48,884 nt of DNA. It comes from Candidatus Sphingomonas excrementigallinarum (GTDB taxonomy: Bacteria > Pseudomonadota > Alphaproteobacteria > Sphingomonadales > Sphingomonadaceae). Both the position numbers and the translations under genes were made by a program. The notes beneath the pieces are model-generated. The model was given only the letters and a program-made list of their open reading frames with translations. It searched no databases and was not told the origin of the DNA. Positions 10,023-19,399 of the stretch are shown piece by piece (the first letter of the stretch is position 1; each line of letters opens with the position of its first letter). The stretch spans positions 1-48,884 of the forward strand of contig DXIH01000101.1 in the NCBI GenBank assembly GCA_019112965.1, read 5' to 3'.

Positions 10023-11570
10023 TCATTCGGAAAAGCCCGGCATCGGCACATTCTTGCGGACGGGCAGCGCGGCGGCGGCGGGGGGCGTGGTCGCCGCTCC
10101 GGCGGCCATCGGGCGGCCCTGCACCGGGGGTGCCATGGTCGGCACGGGGCGTGGCTCCGGGCCGCCGCTGCCCATCCGGCCCAGCAGCACGCGTTCGGCG
10201 TCGTTGGGCGAGCGCATCCCGTCGGTCGGCAACGCGATGTCCGAGGGCGAATTGACCGGCTTCACCAGATAGGGGGTGATGATGATGACCAGCTCGGTCT
10301 CGTTGCGCTTGAAGGCGTTCGACCGGAACAGCGAGCCGATCAGCGGCAGGTCGCCCAGCCACGGCGTCTTCTCGATCGAATTGTCGCGCGAGTTGGACAG
10401 CAGGCCGCCGATCATCATGCTCTGGCCCGAACCGAGCTCCAGCGTGGTTTCGGCCCGCCGGGTGGTCAGCGCGGGGATCGAGGTGCCGCTGATCGTGACC
10501 GCGCCCAGCGACGACAGCTGCGACACCTCCGGCCGGACGCGCAGCGAGATGCGGCCGTCGGACAGGACCGTGGGCGTGTAGGACAGGCTGACGCCATATT
10601 GCTTATATTCGACCGACACCGCGCCGAAGCCGGTCGACAGTGGAATGGGAATCTCGCCGCCCGCTAGGAAGGTCGCGGTTTCGCCCGACAATGCGGTCAG
10701 ATTGGGATTGGCCAGCGTCGATACCTGGCCCAGCGTTTCGCCCAGATCGATCGCACCCAGCAGGTCCATGCCCAGCACGCGCCCGCCGAGGCCCAGCGTC
10801 GTCCGCTGCGAACCGGGGTTGAATGTATACCGCGTGCCGGTCACCGCCCCGGCGGCATCGGTGACGTCGGCGATGGTCCCCGCATTACGCCCCGATGCGA
10901 CGCCGAACACGAAGCCGCTGGAATTGGAATCGCGGTTCAGCAGGTTGACGCCGATCTGCTTGACGAAGCTGCGGTTCACCTCGGCGATGCGGACCTGAAG
11001 ATTGACCTGGAGCGGGGTCGCGGTCTTCAACCGGCTGATGATCTTGCTGTCCTTGCCGACATAGGCCTGGACCAGCCGTTCGGCCTCGGCGGCATCGTCG
11101 GGCGAGGCGATGGTGCCGGTCAGCAGGATCAACCCGTTCATCGGCGTGGCGGTGATCTGCGCCTCGGGCATGGCCAGCTTCAGCATCCGCCCGATCGAAT
11201 CGATATTGTTGCCCACCCGGACGGTCGCGGCATAGACGACCGCCCCGCCGCGCGCGGTGGCGGACACCGTCGTCTCGCCGGGCTTCTTGCCATAGATATA
11301 GAGCTGGGTCGGCGAGCGGACCTGCACGTCGGCGATGCTGTCATCGGCGACGAACAGGTCGGTCATCGGCCGGGGCAAGGTAATCAGCCGCGCCCGCCCG
11401 GTATTGATCTCCAGGGCACCCGAACCGTCCCGCGCCGAGGCGTCGCCGCCCGGCCCCGTCGGGGCCGATCGCGCGGGGGCGGGGGCAAGCAGAAGCGGCG
11501 CCAGCACCAGCACCAGCACGAAGGCCGAGGTGCGAGGCACGCGCGAAAGCATCGATCGTAGCGGCATCAT
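10023..11570 (-). CDS. cpaC: Tad pilus outer-membrane secretin CpaC
   Basis: A 515-residue secretin forming the outer-membrane channel through which the Flp pilus leaves. It opens with a signal peptide (TSAFVLVLVLAPLLLAPAPARSA). A pilus N-domain follows (LITLPRPMTDLFVADDSIADV), then a BON-like domain near 110-175. The secretin core at about 240-430 contains VEYKQYGVSLSYTPTVL and QSMMIGGLLSNSRDNSIEKTP, then PWLGDLPLIGSLFRS. The tail is Pro/Ala/Met-rich. The start codon overlaps the cpaB stop by one base (TGATG), indicating coupling. The family is clear. Confidence 0.95.
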   Translation of the reverse strand: MMPLRSMLSRVPRTSAFVLVLVLAPLLLAPAPARSAPTGPGGDASARDGSGALEINTGRARLITLPRPMTDLFVADDSIADVQVRSPTQLYIYGKKPGETTVSATARGGAVVYAATVRVGNNIDSIGRMLKLAMPEAQITATPMNGLILLTGTIASPDDAAEAERLVQAYVGKDSKIISRLKTATPLQVNLQVRIAEVNRSFVKQIGVNLLNRDSNSSGFVFGVASGRNAGTIADVTDAAGAVTGTRYTFNPGSQRTTLGLGGRVLGMDLLGAIDLGETLGQVSTLANPNLTALSGETATFLAGGEIPIPLSTGFGAVSVEYKQYGVSLSYTPTVLSDGRISLRVRPEVSQLSSLGAVTISGTSIPALTTRRAETTLELGSGQSMMIGGLLSNSRDNSIEKTPWLGDLPLIGSLFRSNAFKRNETELVIIITPYLVKPVNSPSDIALPTDGMRSPNDAERVLLGRMGSGGPEPRPVPTMAPPVQGRPMAAGAATTPPAAAALPVRKNVPMPGFSE

Positions 11571-12613
11571 CAGTTTCCACCCCCCATGGGCATGGCGCTG
11601 GGCGCGGAGGCGGCGGAACCGCTGCCGCTGCCCCGCGCGACCCGGACGCCCGCATTGTCGGGCAGGCCGCGCATCGCGCGGGCGGCGGTGGCGATCCCGG
11701 CGGTCATGGCGCCGGAGGTCGGGACGGCCGATCCATCCGCCATGGTTCCATCCGCCATCGCGATCGTCCCGTGGCTGGGCACCGAGCCGCTCTGGCGACC
11801 GGGTACGGTGCGCCGCTGATAGCGCGACACGTCGGCGCCGGTGACATAGGAGGCATGGTCGACCATCGGCTGCGCATCGCCCTTGCCATTCGGGTCGGCG
11901 GGCCGTTCGGACAGGGCGCGCAGCGACAGCGACAGGGTGCCGACCGTCTGCGCGACGGCGAGCTGTTCGGCCATTTTCGGCGTCGCCTCGACCGTGACGG
12001 TGGTGAAGGTGTGAACCGGCGTCTTGCCGTCCTCCGCCTGATTGTCGGTACGCTGGTCGGTCGCCAGCACGCGGATGTTGCGCAGGATCGTCTCGGACAC
12101 CTTGAGCGGAGGGCCGTCGCCGCCGCCCACGACATCCTGGGTCAGCACCATGTCGATCCGGTCGCCGGGAAAGACGAAGCCTGCCACCGCCGTCTGCGCC
12201 GACACCGGCACGGTCACCGCGCGCATGCCGGGCGTCAGCGCGGCGGCCAGGAAGCCGCGATCGCTGGGGCTGACGACCGCGCCCTGGGTCAGCGGCTGGC
12301 CCGCGGTGATCGCATAGCGCAGCACAGTGCCCTGCAATTTGGCGATGTCGGCCTGACCCTTCACATAATAGGCACCGGCCAGCATGTCCTTGGGCCAGGG
12401 CTGGAATTTCAGCGCGGTGGGATCGATGATCGTGCCGACCGGCAGGGTGCGCGTGGCCACCAGTATCTCGGTGCGCGGCGCAGGCGCGGTCACCGCCGTC
12501 ACGGCCTGCGCGACGGGCACGCTGCTACCGGATGTGACGGTTCGGGCGAATAGGGCCGTGATCCCCGCAATCAGCAGGGCCCCGACCAGCAGTAACACTT
12601 TGCGACTGTCCAT
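11570..12613 (-). CDS. cpaB: Flp pilus assembly protein CpaB
   Basis: A 347-residue periplasmic protein anchored by one N-terminal helix (VLLLVGALLIAGITALFART). A SAF domain follows at about residues 48-110 (ILVATRTLPVGTIIDPTALK), typical of CpaB/RcpC. The middle region carries VSAQTAVAGFVFPGDRIDMVL, the hallmark of the RcpC/CpaB domain. CpaB is thought to bind peptidoglycan and stabilise the secretin. The last 75 residues are low in complexity and rich in Ala, Gly, Met and Ser. It lies 51 bases downstream of the peptidase gene and directly upstream of cpaC. Confidence 0.94.
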   Translation of the reverse strand: MDSRKVLLLVGALLIAGITALFARTVTSGSSVPVAQAVTAVTAPAPRTEILVATRTLPVGTIIDPTALKFQPWPKDMLAGAYYVKGQADIAKLQGTVLRYAITAGQPLTQGAVVSPSDRGFLAAALTPGMRAVTVPVSAQTAVAGFVFPGDRIDMVLTQDVVGGGDGPPLKVSETILRNIRVLATDQRTDNQAEDGKTPVHTFTTVTVEATPKMAEQLAVAQTVGTLSLSLRALSERPADPNGKGDAQPMVDHASYVTGADVSRYQRRTVPGRQSGSVPSHGTIAMADGTMADGSAVPTSGAMTAGIATAARAMRGLPDNAGVRVARGSGSGSAASAPSAMPMGGGN

Positions 12614-12664
12614 CCTGCGTTCTTCGGCCTTGGCCGAGCCCTTTGCCCGGTTCGATAGGGGCGG

Positions 12665-13159
12665 TTAAATAGTGGGAAAGGGGTTAAATAACGGTTCCTG
12701 AAGGATCATCAGCGCGGCGATCGCGATGGCGACGCCGTAGGGCACCTCGATCGCCGCCGCCGAATCGCCCTGCTTGCGCAGGCGCAGGCGGTGGTCGACC
12801 AGCATCGCGATCGTGACCGCGCCGCCCGCGATCGACATGACCAGCATCATGCGGAACAGCGATGGCAGCGGCAGCCACAGCGCGATGGCCGCGATCATCT
12901 TCACGTCGCCGCCGCCCATCATGCCGATGCGGAAGGCCTGGGCGAACAGCAGGAACATCGCCAGCGCGACGACGATCTGCACCGCCATGCCGGGCCAGAC
13001 CGCCAGCCCGCTGGTCCACCACCAGAGCGGAGCCAGCAGCGCGATGGCGATGTTCTTGGCGTCGGCGATCTCGCGGGTGCGTGCATCCTCGATTCCCGCC
13101 GACACCAGCAGCAGGACGAGCGCCCCCAGCAGCGCGATACGCATTATGGTCCATTCCAT
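12665..13159 (-). CDS. cpaA: Flp prepilin peptidase (CpaA/TadV)
   Basis: A 164-residue type IV prepilin peptidase, an inner-membrane aspartyl protease that removes the leader of Flp pilin. The two catalytic Asp motifs are visible: the first in AGIEDARTREI, the second in the GXGD-type motif GMMGGGDVKMIAA. Several membrane helices surround them. It lacks the N-terminal methyltransferase domain of PilD, as is usual for CpaA/TadV. The start is 13159 (MEWTIMRIAL) or the internal Met at 13144. It is the first gene of the operon, but no Flp pilin gene lies upstream; a divergent hydrolase gene begins 50 bases away. Confidence 0.92.
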   Translation of the reverse strand: MEWTIMRIALLGALVLLLVSAGIEDARTREIADAKNIAIALLAPLWWWTSGLAVWPGMAVQIVVALAMFLLFAQAFRIGMMGGGDVKMIAAIALWLPLPSLFRMMLVMSIAGGAVTIAMLVDHRLRLRKQGDSAAAIEVPYGVAIAIAALMILQEPLFNPFPTI

Positions 13160-13209
13160 GGCATCAGGCCCTAGACGGCAGGGCTTTCAAAACCGTAACC
13201 GGGACATGG

Positions 13210-14148
13210 ATGACCGATAGCCTGTCCCTTCGCCGCAGTTTCCCGGCCGCCGCCACGCTGTCACGCTGGCGCGCCCCCGACGGATGGGAGCATCGGCGCT
13301 TCGACTGGGCGGCCGATGCGCCGCGCGGCCGTTTGCTGTTCCAGACCGGCCGCGCCGATGTGATCGAAAAATATCTGGAGGTCTTCGCCCATCTGGTCGC
13401 GCGGGGCTGGAGCGTGACCGCCTTCGACTGGCGCGGGCAGGGCGGATCGGGGCGGCTGCTGGCCGATCGCCATGTCGGGCACGGCGGTGATTTCTCGATA
13501 CTGGTCGCGGATCTGCAGGCGTTCTGGGCCGGGTGGCGTGCCGAGGATCTGGCGGGTGATCTGCCCCATGTCCTGCTGGGGCATTCGATGGGCGGGCATC
13601 TGGCCTTGCGCGCGGTGGTCGAGCGCGCGGTCGATCCGGATGCGCTGATCCTGGTTGCGCCGATGCTGGGCCTGCGCCTGCCGACGGGGGCGCTGCTGGG
13701 GGCGGGGATCATCGGCCTGATGAACGCACTGGGCCGGGCCGAGCGCGGCATCTGGGAGGCAAAGGACGGGCCCGGCCATCACACCCGCCAGCGCAACCTG
13801 ACCCATGATGTCGAGCGTTTCGAGGATGAAGGCTATTGGTATCGCCAGCAGCCCGAACTGGCGCTGGGACCGCCCAGTTGGGGGTGGCTGGCCTCTGCGA
13901 TGCGATCGATTCGGGCGCTCGATCGCGATCCCCGGCTGGACCGGGTGAAACTGCCCAGCCTGATGCTGGTCGCCGAGGCGGATCGGCTGGTCGACCCGCG
14001 CGCGGCCCTGGCCATCGCCGCCCGGATCGGCGCGCGGGTCGAGCGCTTCGGGCCTGAGGCGGCGCATGAACTGCTACGCGAAGTCGATCCGGTGCGGCTG
14101 CGCGCGCTGGCGGCGATCGATGGCTTTCTGGACGGGCTGACGACGTGA
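13210..14148 (+). CDS. Alpha/beta hydrolase, lysophospholipase/monoacylglycerol lipase type
   Basis: A 312-residue serine hydrolase of the PldB-like (Hydrolase_4) group. The nucleophile elbow is LLGHSMGGH with Ser near 126. The acid is probably the Asp in LVAEADRLVDP, and the His lies in GPEAAHELLRE. The segment TAFDWRGQGGSGR is the usual oxyanion-side strand. No signal peptide is seen, so it is probably cytoplasmic and acts on lysophospholipids or monoglycerides; the substrate cannot be told. The start is the second of two close ATGs, in frame with the product. Its stop overlaps the GTG of the next gene (GTGA), so the two form an operon divergent from the pilus genes. Confidence 0.88.
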   Translation: MTDSLSLRRSFPAAATLSRWRAPDGWEHRRFDWAADAPRGRLLFQTGRADVIEKYLEVFAHLVARGWSVTAFDWRGQGGSGRLLADRHVGHGGDFSILVADLQAFWAGWRAEDLAGDLPHVLLGHSMGGHLALRAVVERAVDPDALILVAPMLGLRLPTGALLGAGIIGLMNALGRAERGIWEAKDGPGHHTRQRNLTHDVERFEDEGYWYRQQPELALGPPSWGWLASAMRSIRALDRDPRLDRVKLPSLMLVAEADRLVDPRAALAIAARIGARVERFGPEAAHELLREVDPVRLRALAAIDGFLDGLTT

Positions 14149-15230
14149 TCCACGATGTCGCGATCGTGGGGGCCGGGATGGCCGGGGCGAGCCTTGCCGC
14201 CGCGATCGGCCCGCGCGCGCGCGTCCTGCTGCTTGAGGCGGAGGACATGCCCGGCCGCCATGCGACGGGGCGCTCGGCGGCCTTCTGGTCGGAAACCTAT
14301 GGCGGCCCGGCGGTGCAGCCGCTGACCACGGCGTCGGGGGCCGCGCTGCGCGACGGGGGGTATCTGACCCCGCTCGGCTCGCTGCATGTCGGGCGCGCAG
14401 AGGATGACTCGCGGATCGAGCGACTGCTCGCCGATTTTGCCGGGAGCGGGGTGGAATTGTCCCGCGTCGACCCGGCGTCGCATATTCCCGGCCTTCGCCC
14501 CGAATGGGTCCACGGCGTCTGGGAGCCGAGCTGCGCCTATATCGACGTCGCCGCGCTCCATGCCGATTACCTGGCGGCGGCAAAGGCGGCGGGGGCGGAA
14601 ATCAGGACGGACGCCGCCGTGACGGGCGCCGGTCGGCGCGACGGCGTCTGGCATCTGGAAACCCGCGCCGGGCTGTTCTCCGCCAGATTGCTCGTCGACG
14701 CGGCGGGTGCGTGGGCGGACGAGGTGGCGAAGCTCGCGGGCGTCGCGCCGATCGGCATCACCCCCTATCGCCGGACCATGGTGCAACTGCGCACCGACCC
14801 GCCCGTGCCTGAAGGACTTCCCCATGTCGTCGACATAGCCGGGAATTTCTATTTCAAGCCAGAGGCGGGCGGGCGGCTCTGGCTGACCCCGCATGACGAA
14901 AGCCCGAGCGCGGCGTGCGACATCGCGCCGGAGGAATGGGACGTGGCGGTCGCCATCGACCGGCTGGAGAAGGTCGTCGACTGGCGCGTCGAAGCGGTGG
15001 AGCGCCGTTGGGCGGGTCTGCGCAGCTTCGCTCCCGATCGCGCGCCGGTGTACGGATTCGATCATAAGACGCCGGGCTTCTTCTGGTGCGCCGGGCAGGG
15101 CGGCTTCGGCATCCAGACCGCCCCCGCCGCATCGGCGATGGCGGCGGCGCTGCTGCTGGGCGAGGGGGATGTGCCGGAGGGGCTGGACGCCGAACGCTAT
15201 GGCGCTGGCCGATTTCCTGCTATGCGTTGA
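14145..15230 (+). CDS. FAD-dependent D-amino-acid dehydrogenase, DauA-like
   Basis: A 361-residue DAO-family flavoprotein. The Rossmann motif is at the N-terminus (VAIVGAGMAGASLAAAIG), followed by ATGRSAAFWSETYGGP. The C-terminal flavin-contact motif is FFWCAGQGGFGIQTAPA. The pattern GRSAA, then AGLRSFAPD and GQGGFGIQT is that of D-arginine dehydrogenase (DauA) and related D-amino-acid dehydrogenases. The likely reaction is oxidative deamination of a D-amino acid with electrons passed to a quinone; the substrate is inferred only from family resemblance. The GTG start is set by the GTGA overlap with the hydrolase gene. No partner such as an ornithine cyclodeaminase-like DauB gene is adjacent. 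Confidence 0.87.
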   Translation: MIHDVAIVGAGMAGASLAAAIGPRARVLLLEAEDMPGRHATGRSAAFWSETYGGPAVQPLTTASGAALRDGGYLTPLGSLHVGRAEDDSRIERLLADFAGSGVELSRVDPASHIPGLRPEWVHGVWEPSCAYIDVAALHADYLAAAKAAGAEIRTDAAVTGAGRRDGVWHLETRAGLFSARLLVDAAGAWADEVAKLAGVAPIGITPYRRTMVQLRTDPPVPEGLPHVVDIAGNFYFKPEAGGRLWLTPHDESPSAACDIAPEEWDVAVAIDRLEKVVDWRVEAVERRWAGLRSFAPDRAPVYGFDHKTPGFFWCAGQGGFGIQTAPAASAMAAALLLGEGDVPEGLDAERYGAGRFPAMR

Positions 15231-15255
15231 TCGCTTCTTTTCAGGAGAGATCACC

Positions 15256-15432
15256 ATGGCGCACAGCTTTGCGATCGAGAAGAACAAGGCGGGCGAGTAT
15301 GTCGCCAAGTTTCGCTACAACAGCGAACTCATCTGGTGGACCGAGGGCTATGCCAGCAAGGCCGGTGCCCGCAACGCGATCGAATCGGTCCTGAAGAACG
15401 GCCCCGGCGCGCCGATCCATGAACCGGAATAA
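15256..15432 (+). CDS. YegP-like DUF1508 small protein
   Basis: A 58-residue protein with the DUF1508 pattern: an N-terminal FAIEKNKAGEYVAKFRYNSE followed by IWWTEGYASKAGARNAIESV. E. coli YegP has two such repeats; this protein has one, as do many proteobacterial members. The function is unknown. The start at 15256 has AGGAGA eight bases upstream. It lies 25 bases after the dehydrogenase gene and may share its transcript. Confidence 0.88.
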   Translation: MAHSFAIEKNKAGEYVAKFRYNSELIWWTEGYASKAGARNAIESVLKNGPGAPIHEPE

Positions 15433-15438
15433 GGCGGG

Positions 15439-16056
15439 TCAGCGCAGCGGGCGGGCCATTTGCGTCGTGATCCGAGTGCCAGTCGGATCGGGGGTGAAGG
15501 TGATCGGCACCTCGACATTCTGACCACAGGCCGCGACGATCCAGCTTTCGTGCCATGCCTTATCGGCGGTCGTGACTAAACCGTCATAATGAGTATGACG
15601 GACATGCGGCGTCACGCAATTCGGCGCGACCGCTTTGGCTGCCAGCCATGCATAGCGTAATGCGTCGCGTTGCAACGTCGGATCGGCATGGGTGTCACCC
15701 GGCAAAGCGACAATGCTGGTGATCTTCTCATCCGGCTGGCCCCGGAAGAAAATATTGATGGTCGTGTCGTTGTCGCATCCCCGGACGGGAAAGCTCTGTT
15801 TCCAGGCGCCCGCCACCGGATAGCCATCCGGCGCGAAACGAACCGGAGCGAGCACGGTGACAGTCGATCCTGCGGAAATCAGCGTGGGACAGCGTTGGAA
15901 CACATCGGCGGTCAGGGCGGCGAACAGGCGCTGAATGTTGCCTTGATAGCCGGACGACCGGACCAGGGCCTGTAGCTGACCCGGTGGTTGTGTACTCGTG
16001 CCGTCGCCAAACATACCGACGCCAAAGACGGTCGCAATGGCGGCAGCGATCAACAA
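15439..16056 (-). CDS. Secreted protein of unknown function, start probably disrupted
   Basis: The frame encodes about 205 residues starting from a TTG at 16056. It has a hydrophobic N-terminus (IAAAIATVFGVGMFGDG) that looks like a signal peptide lacking its positive start. Three or more Cys residues (QRCPTL, VRGCDND, APNCVTP, VAACGQN) suggest disulfides in the periplasm. No family was recognised. The start is odd. The only nearby ATG (16081) is one frame off; removing one base from the CCCC run at 16064-16067 would give MTENKGRVLLIAAAIATV, a normal signal peptide. This could be a real frameshift or a sequencing error, or a rare start is used. It converges with the YegP-like gene. Confidence 0.65.
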   Translation of the reverse strand: MLIAAAIATVFGVGMFGDGTSTQPPGQLQALVRSSGYQGNIQRLFAALTADVFQRCPTLISAGSTVTVLAPVRFAPDGYPVAGAWKQSFPVRGCDNDTTINIFFRGQPDEKITSIVALPGDTHADPTLQRDALRYAWLAAKAVAPNCVTPHVRHTHYDGLVTTADKAWHESWIVAACGQNVEVPITFTPDPTGTRITTQMARPLR

Positions 16057-16154
16057 GACACGTCCCCTTATTCTCTGTCATGGGGACGTAGCGCAGGCCG
16101 CATGACAGTCGGATGGACCCGACTGCCAATTTTCGTCATCCGGGCAAGAGGTCG

Positions 16155-16592
16155 CTACTTTCGAAACGTCTCCGCCGCGTCGCTCGCCAGCTTGTCGGCG
16201 CGTTCATTGTCGGGGTGGCCCGCATGGCCCTTGACCCATTTCCATTCGATCTGGTGGCGCTCGGCGGCGGCGAGCAGCGCCTGCCAGAGTTCGGCGTTCT
16301 TGACCGGCTTCTTGTCTGCGGTGCGCCAGCCGTTGCGCTTCCAGCCGTGAATCCACTTGGTCAGGCCGTCCATCACATAGCGGCTATCGGTCGACAGCGT
16401 GACGGCGCAGGGGCGCTTGAGGGCGTTCAGCGCCTCGATCGCGGCCATCAGCTCCATGCGATTGTTGGTCGTCAGCGCCTCGCCGCCGGACAATTCCTTT
16501 TCGTGTGCGCCCGATCGGATCAGCGCGCCCCAGCCGCCGGGGCCGGGATTGCCCTTGCACGCGCCATCGGTAGCGATCTCGACCGGGGTCAC
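16155..16592 (-). CDS. rnhA: Ribonuclease HI
   Basis: RNase HI cleaves the RNA strand of RNA-DNA hybrids, as at R-loops and Okazaki primers. The 145-residue length is typical. The catalytic acids are visible: Asp9 in [14 protein letters not shown], Glu47 in [13 protein letters not shown], Asp69 in STDSRYV, and the His and Asp of [13 protein letters not shown]. The GTG start at 16592 overlaps the thrB stop (GTGA); the frame runs on upstream but lacks family similarity there. It is the last gene of the ispH-thrB-rnhA operon, an order often seen in alphaproteobacteria. Confidence 0.96.
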   Translation of the reverse strand: MTPVEIATDGACKGNPGPGGWGALIRSGAHEKELSGGEALTTNNRMELMAAIEALNALKRPCAVTLSTDSRYVMDGLTKWIHGWKRNGWRTADKKPVKNAELWQALLAAAERHQIEWKWVKGHAGHPDNERADKLASDAAETFRK

Positions 16593-17542
16593 AGGCCCGC
16601 CTTTCCGTCGCGATACGCGATATAGCGCCGCCAATAGGCCAGCGGGTCCTTGCGCGTCACCAGCGCGTCGGCGGGGGTGTTCAGCCAGTCCCATGCCCGC
16701 GACAGGGCAAAGCGCAGGCACGCGCCCATCGCCAGCCGCGCGAACGCCGTGCGCTCGGTCTCGGACAGCGGGAAGTGGCGCGTATATCCCTCGACCAGCG
16801 CCACGCCGATCTCGGGCGCATAGGACTTACCGCTGGCATCGAAGCTCCAAGCGGAGTGCATGACGGCGAGGTCGTAGATGCGGTAGTCGGTGCAGGCGAA
16901 ATAGAAATCGATCAGCCCGGTGACCTTGTCGCCCAGCACCAGCACATTGTCGGGGAACAGGTCGGCATGGATGACGCAGGTGTCGAGCGCCTGATCCTCC
17001 CAGCCGTCCAGCACCAAGTCCAGCGCCTCGGCCAAGGCGTCGTGCAGGCCCGGCTCGATCCGGTCGAGATCGCGTCCGCATTGCGCGAACAGCGGACGCC
17101 AGCTGGCGTGGCCCATCGAATTGGCGCGGTTCTGCGGGAAGTCCTGCACCGCCCGGTGCATCGCGCCCATCGCATCCGCCGCCGCCAGCGCCTGGGCCGG
17201 GGTGGGGTGCGACAGCGACACGCCGGTCAGGAACTGGATCAGGCAGGCGGGGCGACCCGCCAGTTCCTGAATCTCGACGCCCTGCCGGTCCTTGATCGCG
17301 GGCGGCACGGGCAGGCCTTTGGCCGCCAGGTGGTCGAGCAGCGCGAGGAAGAAGGGCAGGTCGCCCGCCGCCACGCGCTTTTCGTACAGGGTCAGGATGA
17401 AGCGCGCGGTCGTGGTGTCGACCAGATAATTGCTGTTCTCGACGCCCTCGGCGATCCCCTTGGCGGAGATCAACTCGCCCACGTCATAGCGTGCCAGAAA
17501 CGCCGACAGCGCCTCGGCCGAAACCTGCGTATAGACGGCCAT
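16589..17542 (-). CDS. thrB: Homoserine kinase (APH-fold ThrB)
   Basis: A 317-residue kinase that phosphorylates homoserine in threonine synthesis. It is the aminoglycoside-phosphotransferase-fold type found in alphaproteobacteria and Pseudomonas, not the GHMP type of E. coli. Features are [12 protein letters not shown] at the nucleotide-binding lobe, the catalytic loop [13 protein letters not shown], and the metal-binding [12 protein letters not shown]. The start at 17542 gives [20 protein letters not shown], the family's usual beginning. It lies three bases after ispH and overlaps rnhA, indicating one transcript. Confidence 0.95.
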   Translation of the reverse strand: MAVYTQVSAEALSAFLARYDVGELISAKGIAEGVENSNYLVDTTTARFILTLYEKRVAAGDLPFFLALLDHLAAKGLPVPPAIKDRQGVEIQELAGRPACLIQFLTGVSLSHPTPAQALAAADAMGAMHRAVQDFPQNRANSMGHASWRPLFAQCGRDLDRIEPGLHDALAEALDLVLDGWEDQALDTCVIHADLFPDNVLVLGDKVTGLIDFYFACTDYRIYDLAVMHSAWSFDASGKSYAPEIGVALVEGYTRHFPLSETERTAFARLAMGACLRFALSRAWDWLNTPADALVTRKDPLAYWRRYIAYRDGKAGL

Positions 17543-17545
17543 GGA

Positions 17546-18514
17546 TCAGGCGGCCGCTTCCAGCCCGCGCGGCAGCTTGAAGGCGATGGTCTCGCGCGTG
17601 GTCTCTTCCTCACGCTCGGTGACGGTGAAGCGTTCCGACAGGCGATCGACCAGTTCGCGGACCAGCAGCTCGGGGGCGGAGGCACCGGCGGTCAGGCCCA
17701 GCGTCTTGACGTCGTCCAGGAACGCCCAGTCGAGTTCGGCGGCGCGCTGGATCAGCTTCGCGCGCTTGCCCGCCCGCTCGGCCACTTCGACCAGCCGCAG
17801 CGAGTTGGAGGAGTTGGGCGCGCCGATCACCAGCACCGCGTCGCACTCGGCCGCGATCGCCTTGACGGCGGCCTGGCGGTTCGACGTGGCGTAGCAGATG
17901 TCCTCGCCGCGCGGCCCCTGGATCGTCGGGAAGCGGCGCTGCAACGCCTCGATCGTCGCCGCGGTGTCGTCGACCGACAAGGTGGTCTGGGTCAAGAAGG
18001 CGAGGTTGTCGGGATCGGCCGGGGTGAAGGCCTCGACATCGGCGACCGTCTCGACCAGCGACATCGAGCCTTGCGGCACCTGGCCGAAGGTGCCGATGAC
18101 TTCCGGGTGCCCGGCATGGCCGATGAAGACGATGTGGCGGCCCATCTCGACCAGCCGCTCGGCCTGGCGATGCACCTTGGAGACGAGCGGGCAGGTGGCG
18201 TCGAAATATTCGAGGCCCCGGCTTTCGGCATCGGCGGGTACCGACTTGGGCACGCCGTGCGCGGAGAACACGACATGCGCATTCTCGGGCACCTCGTCCA
18301 GTTCCTCGACGAAGATCGCCCCCTTGGCCTTCAGGCTGTCGACCACGAACTTGTTGTGGACGATCTCGTGCCGGACATAGACCGGCGCGCCATGTTTCTC
18401 GATCGCGAGTTCGACGATGCGGATGGCGCGGTCGACGCCTGCGCAAAAGCCGCGCGGGGCGGCGATCAACAGGTCGAGCGGCGGCTTCGGGGCGTCGGTC
18501 AGGGATGCGGTCAT
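17546..18514 (-). CDS. ispH: 4-hydroxy-3-methylbut-2-enyl diphosphate reductase
   Basis: IspH is the last enzyme of the non-mevalonate isoprenoid pathway, reducing HMBPP to IPP and DMAPP with a 4Fe-4S cluster. The 322-residue product has the three cluster cysteines in [11 protein letters not shown] (Cys24), [11 protein letters not shown] and [11 protein letters not shown]. It also has the substrate residues of [15 protein letters not shown] and IGHAGHPE. The ATG at 18514 was chosen; the open frame continues upstream but shows no family similarity. It is first in the ispH-thrB-rnhA operon, divergent from the lipoprotein gene across 102 bases. Confidence 0.97.
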   Translation of the reverse strand: MTASLTDAPKPPLDLLIAAPRGFCAGVDRAIRIVELAIEKHGAPVYVRHEIVHNKFVVDSLKAKGAIFVEELDEVPENAHVVFSAHGVPKSVPADAESRGLEYFDATCPLVSKVHRQAERLVEMGRHIVFIGHAGHPEVIGTFGQVPQGSMSLVETVADVEAFTPADPDNLAFLTQTTLSVDDTAATIEALQRRFPTIQGPRGEDICYATSNRQAAVKAIAAECDAVLVIGAPNSSNSLRLVEVAERAGKRAKLIQRAAELDWAFLDDVKTLGLTAGASAPELLVRELVDRLSERFTVTEREEETTRETIAFKLPRGLEAAA

Positions 18515-18616
18515 GGATGCGGCTCTACGCCATTGCTTGCGCGCGTCCAAGCCGGTTCCTATGCTGGCGACCAAACCGGCATCCTGCTTCGGCAACCAGA
18601 ATAGGCGTTTCGACCT

Positions 18617-19255
18617 GTGAAAGCATCGTTTCTCGCTCCCGTTGCCCTTGCGCTCGTTCTGGGGGGCTGCGCCCGCACGGGTGAAATCGACGCCTCGGGC
18701 GGCATCACCGCCGTCCGCTCGGCATGCCCGGTGGTCGGCGTCGCGGCGGGGACCGGCGACATCACGCTGTTCAAGACCCCAGGCGCCACGGATGAGCGGT
18801 CGATCGACCTGATCGCCAACATGACCAATGTCCGCGGCAATTGTGCCGACGCAGGAGCCGACATCGTGACGACGGTCAGCTTCGAGGTCGAGGCGCGGCG
18901 TACCGACACCGCGGCGGCACGCGACGTGGTGCTGCCCTATTATATCGCGATCGTGCGCGGCGGGACCAACGTGGTCGCCAAGCGGGTCGGCCGCGTGAAC
19001 GTGCATTTTGACGCGGGCCAGGCGCGTGGCCAGGTGGCGGGGGAGGCGTCCACCACCATTTCGCGTGCGGCGGCGACGCTGCCCGACGATGTCCGCGAAA
19101 AGCTGACCCGCCGTCGCAAGGCCGGGGACGAGGATGCGGCGGTCGATCCGCTGACCAACCCCGAGGTGCGCCAGGCCGTGGCGAGCGCCAGCTTCGAGGC
19201 GCTGGTCGGATTCCAGCTGACCGATGCGCAGCTGCGGTACAACGCGACCCGATAA
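18617..19255 (+). CDS. Putative lipoprotein of unknown function
   Basis: A 212-residue product starting at GTG. The N-terminus [21 protein letters not shown] is a clear lipoprotein signal with lipobox LGGC, so the mature protein is probably attached to the cell envelope. The middle is predicted beta-rich ([20 protein letters not shown] and [20 protein letters not shown]). A charged segment, [21 protein letters not shown], follows. No known domain was recognised. No good ribosome-binding sequence precedes the GTG. It is a single gene, followed by palindromic repeats that separate it from the glycine operon. Confidence 0.85.
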   Translation: MKASFLAPVALALVLGGCARTGEIDASGGITAVRSACPVVGVAAGTGDITLFKTPGATDERSIDLIANMTNVRGNCADAGADIVTTVSFEVEARRTDTAAARDVVLPYYIAIVRGGTNVVAKRVGRVNVHFDAGQARGQVAGEASTTISRAAATLPDDVREKLTRRRKAGDEDAAVDPLTNPEVRQAVASASFEALVGFQLTDAQLRYNATR

Positions 19256-19270
19256 AATCGCCGCGTTGCG

Positions 19271-19399
19271 GCCCCTCCACCACGCCTTTCGGGCGCGGTC
19301 CCCCTCTCCAAGCGAGCTTGGGGAGGAATGAGCGCCGCATCCCACTCCTCCCCATCTCAGATGGGGAGGGGGACCGCCGCGAAGCGGTGGTGGAGGGGC
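19271..19399. repeat. Palindromic repeat pair, family B
   Basis: Two inverted copies of a second repeat family. The first half contains GCCCCTCCACCACGCC, GGTCCCCCTCTCC and a small stem around CCAAGCGAGCTTGG. The second half mirrors it with TCCTCCCCATCTCAGATGGGG, then GGGGGACCGCCGCGAAGCGG and TGGTGGAGGGGC. A related pair is at 31467-31590 and a single hairpin at 47713-47744. With the next stretch, to 19490, this fills the first half of a 525-base gap; nothing else was seen in 19400-19490. Confidence 0.82.
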
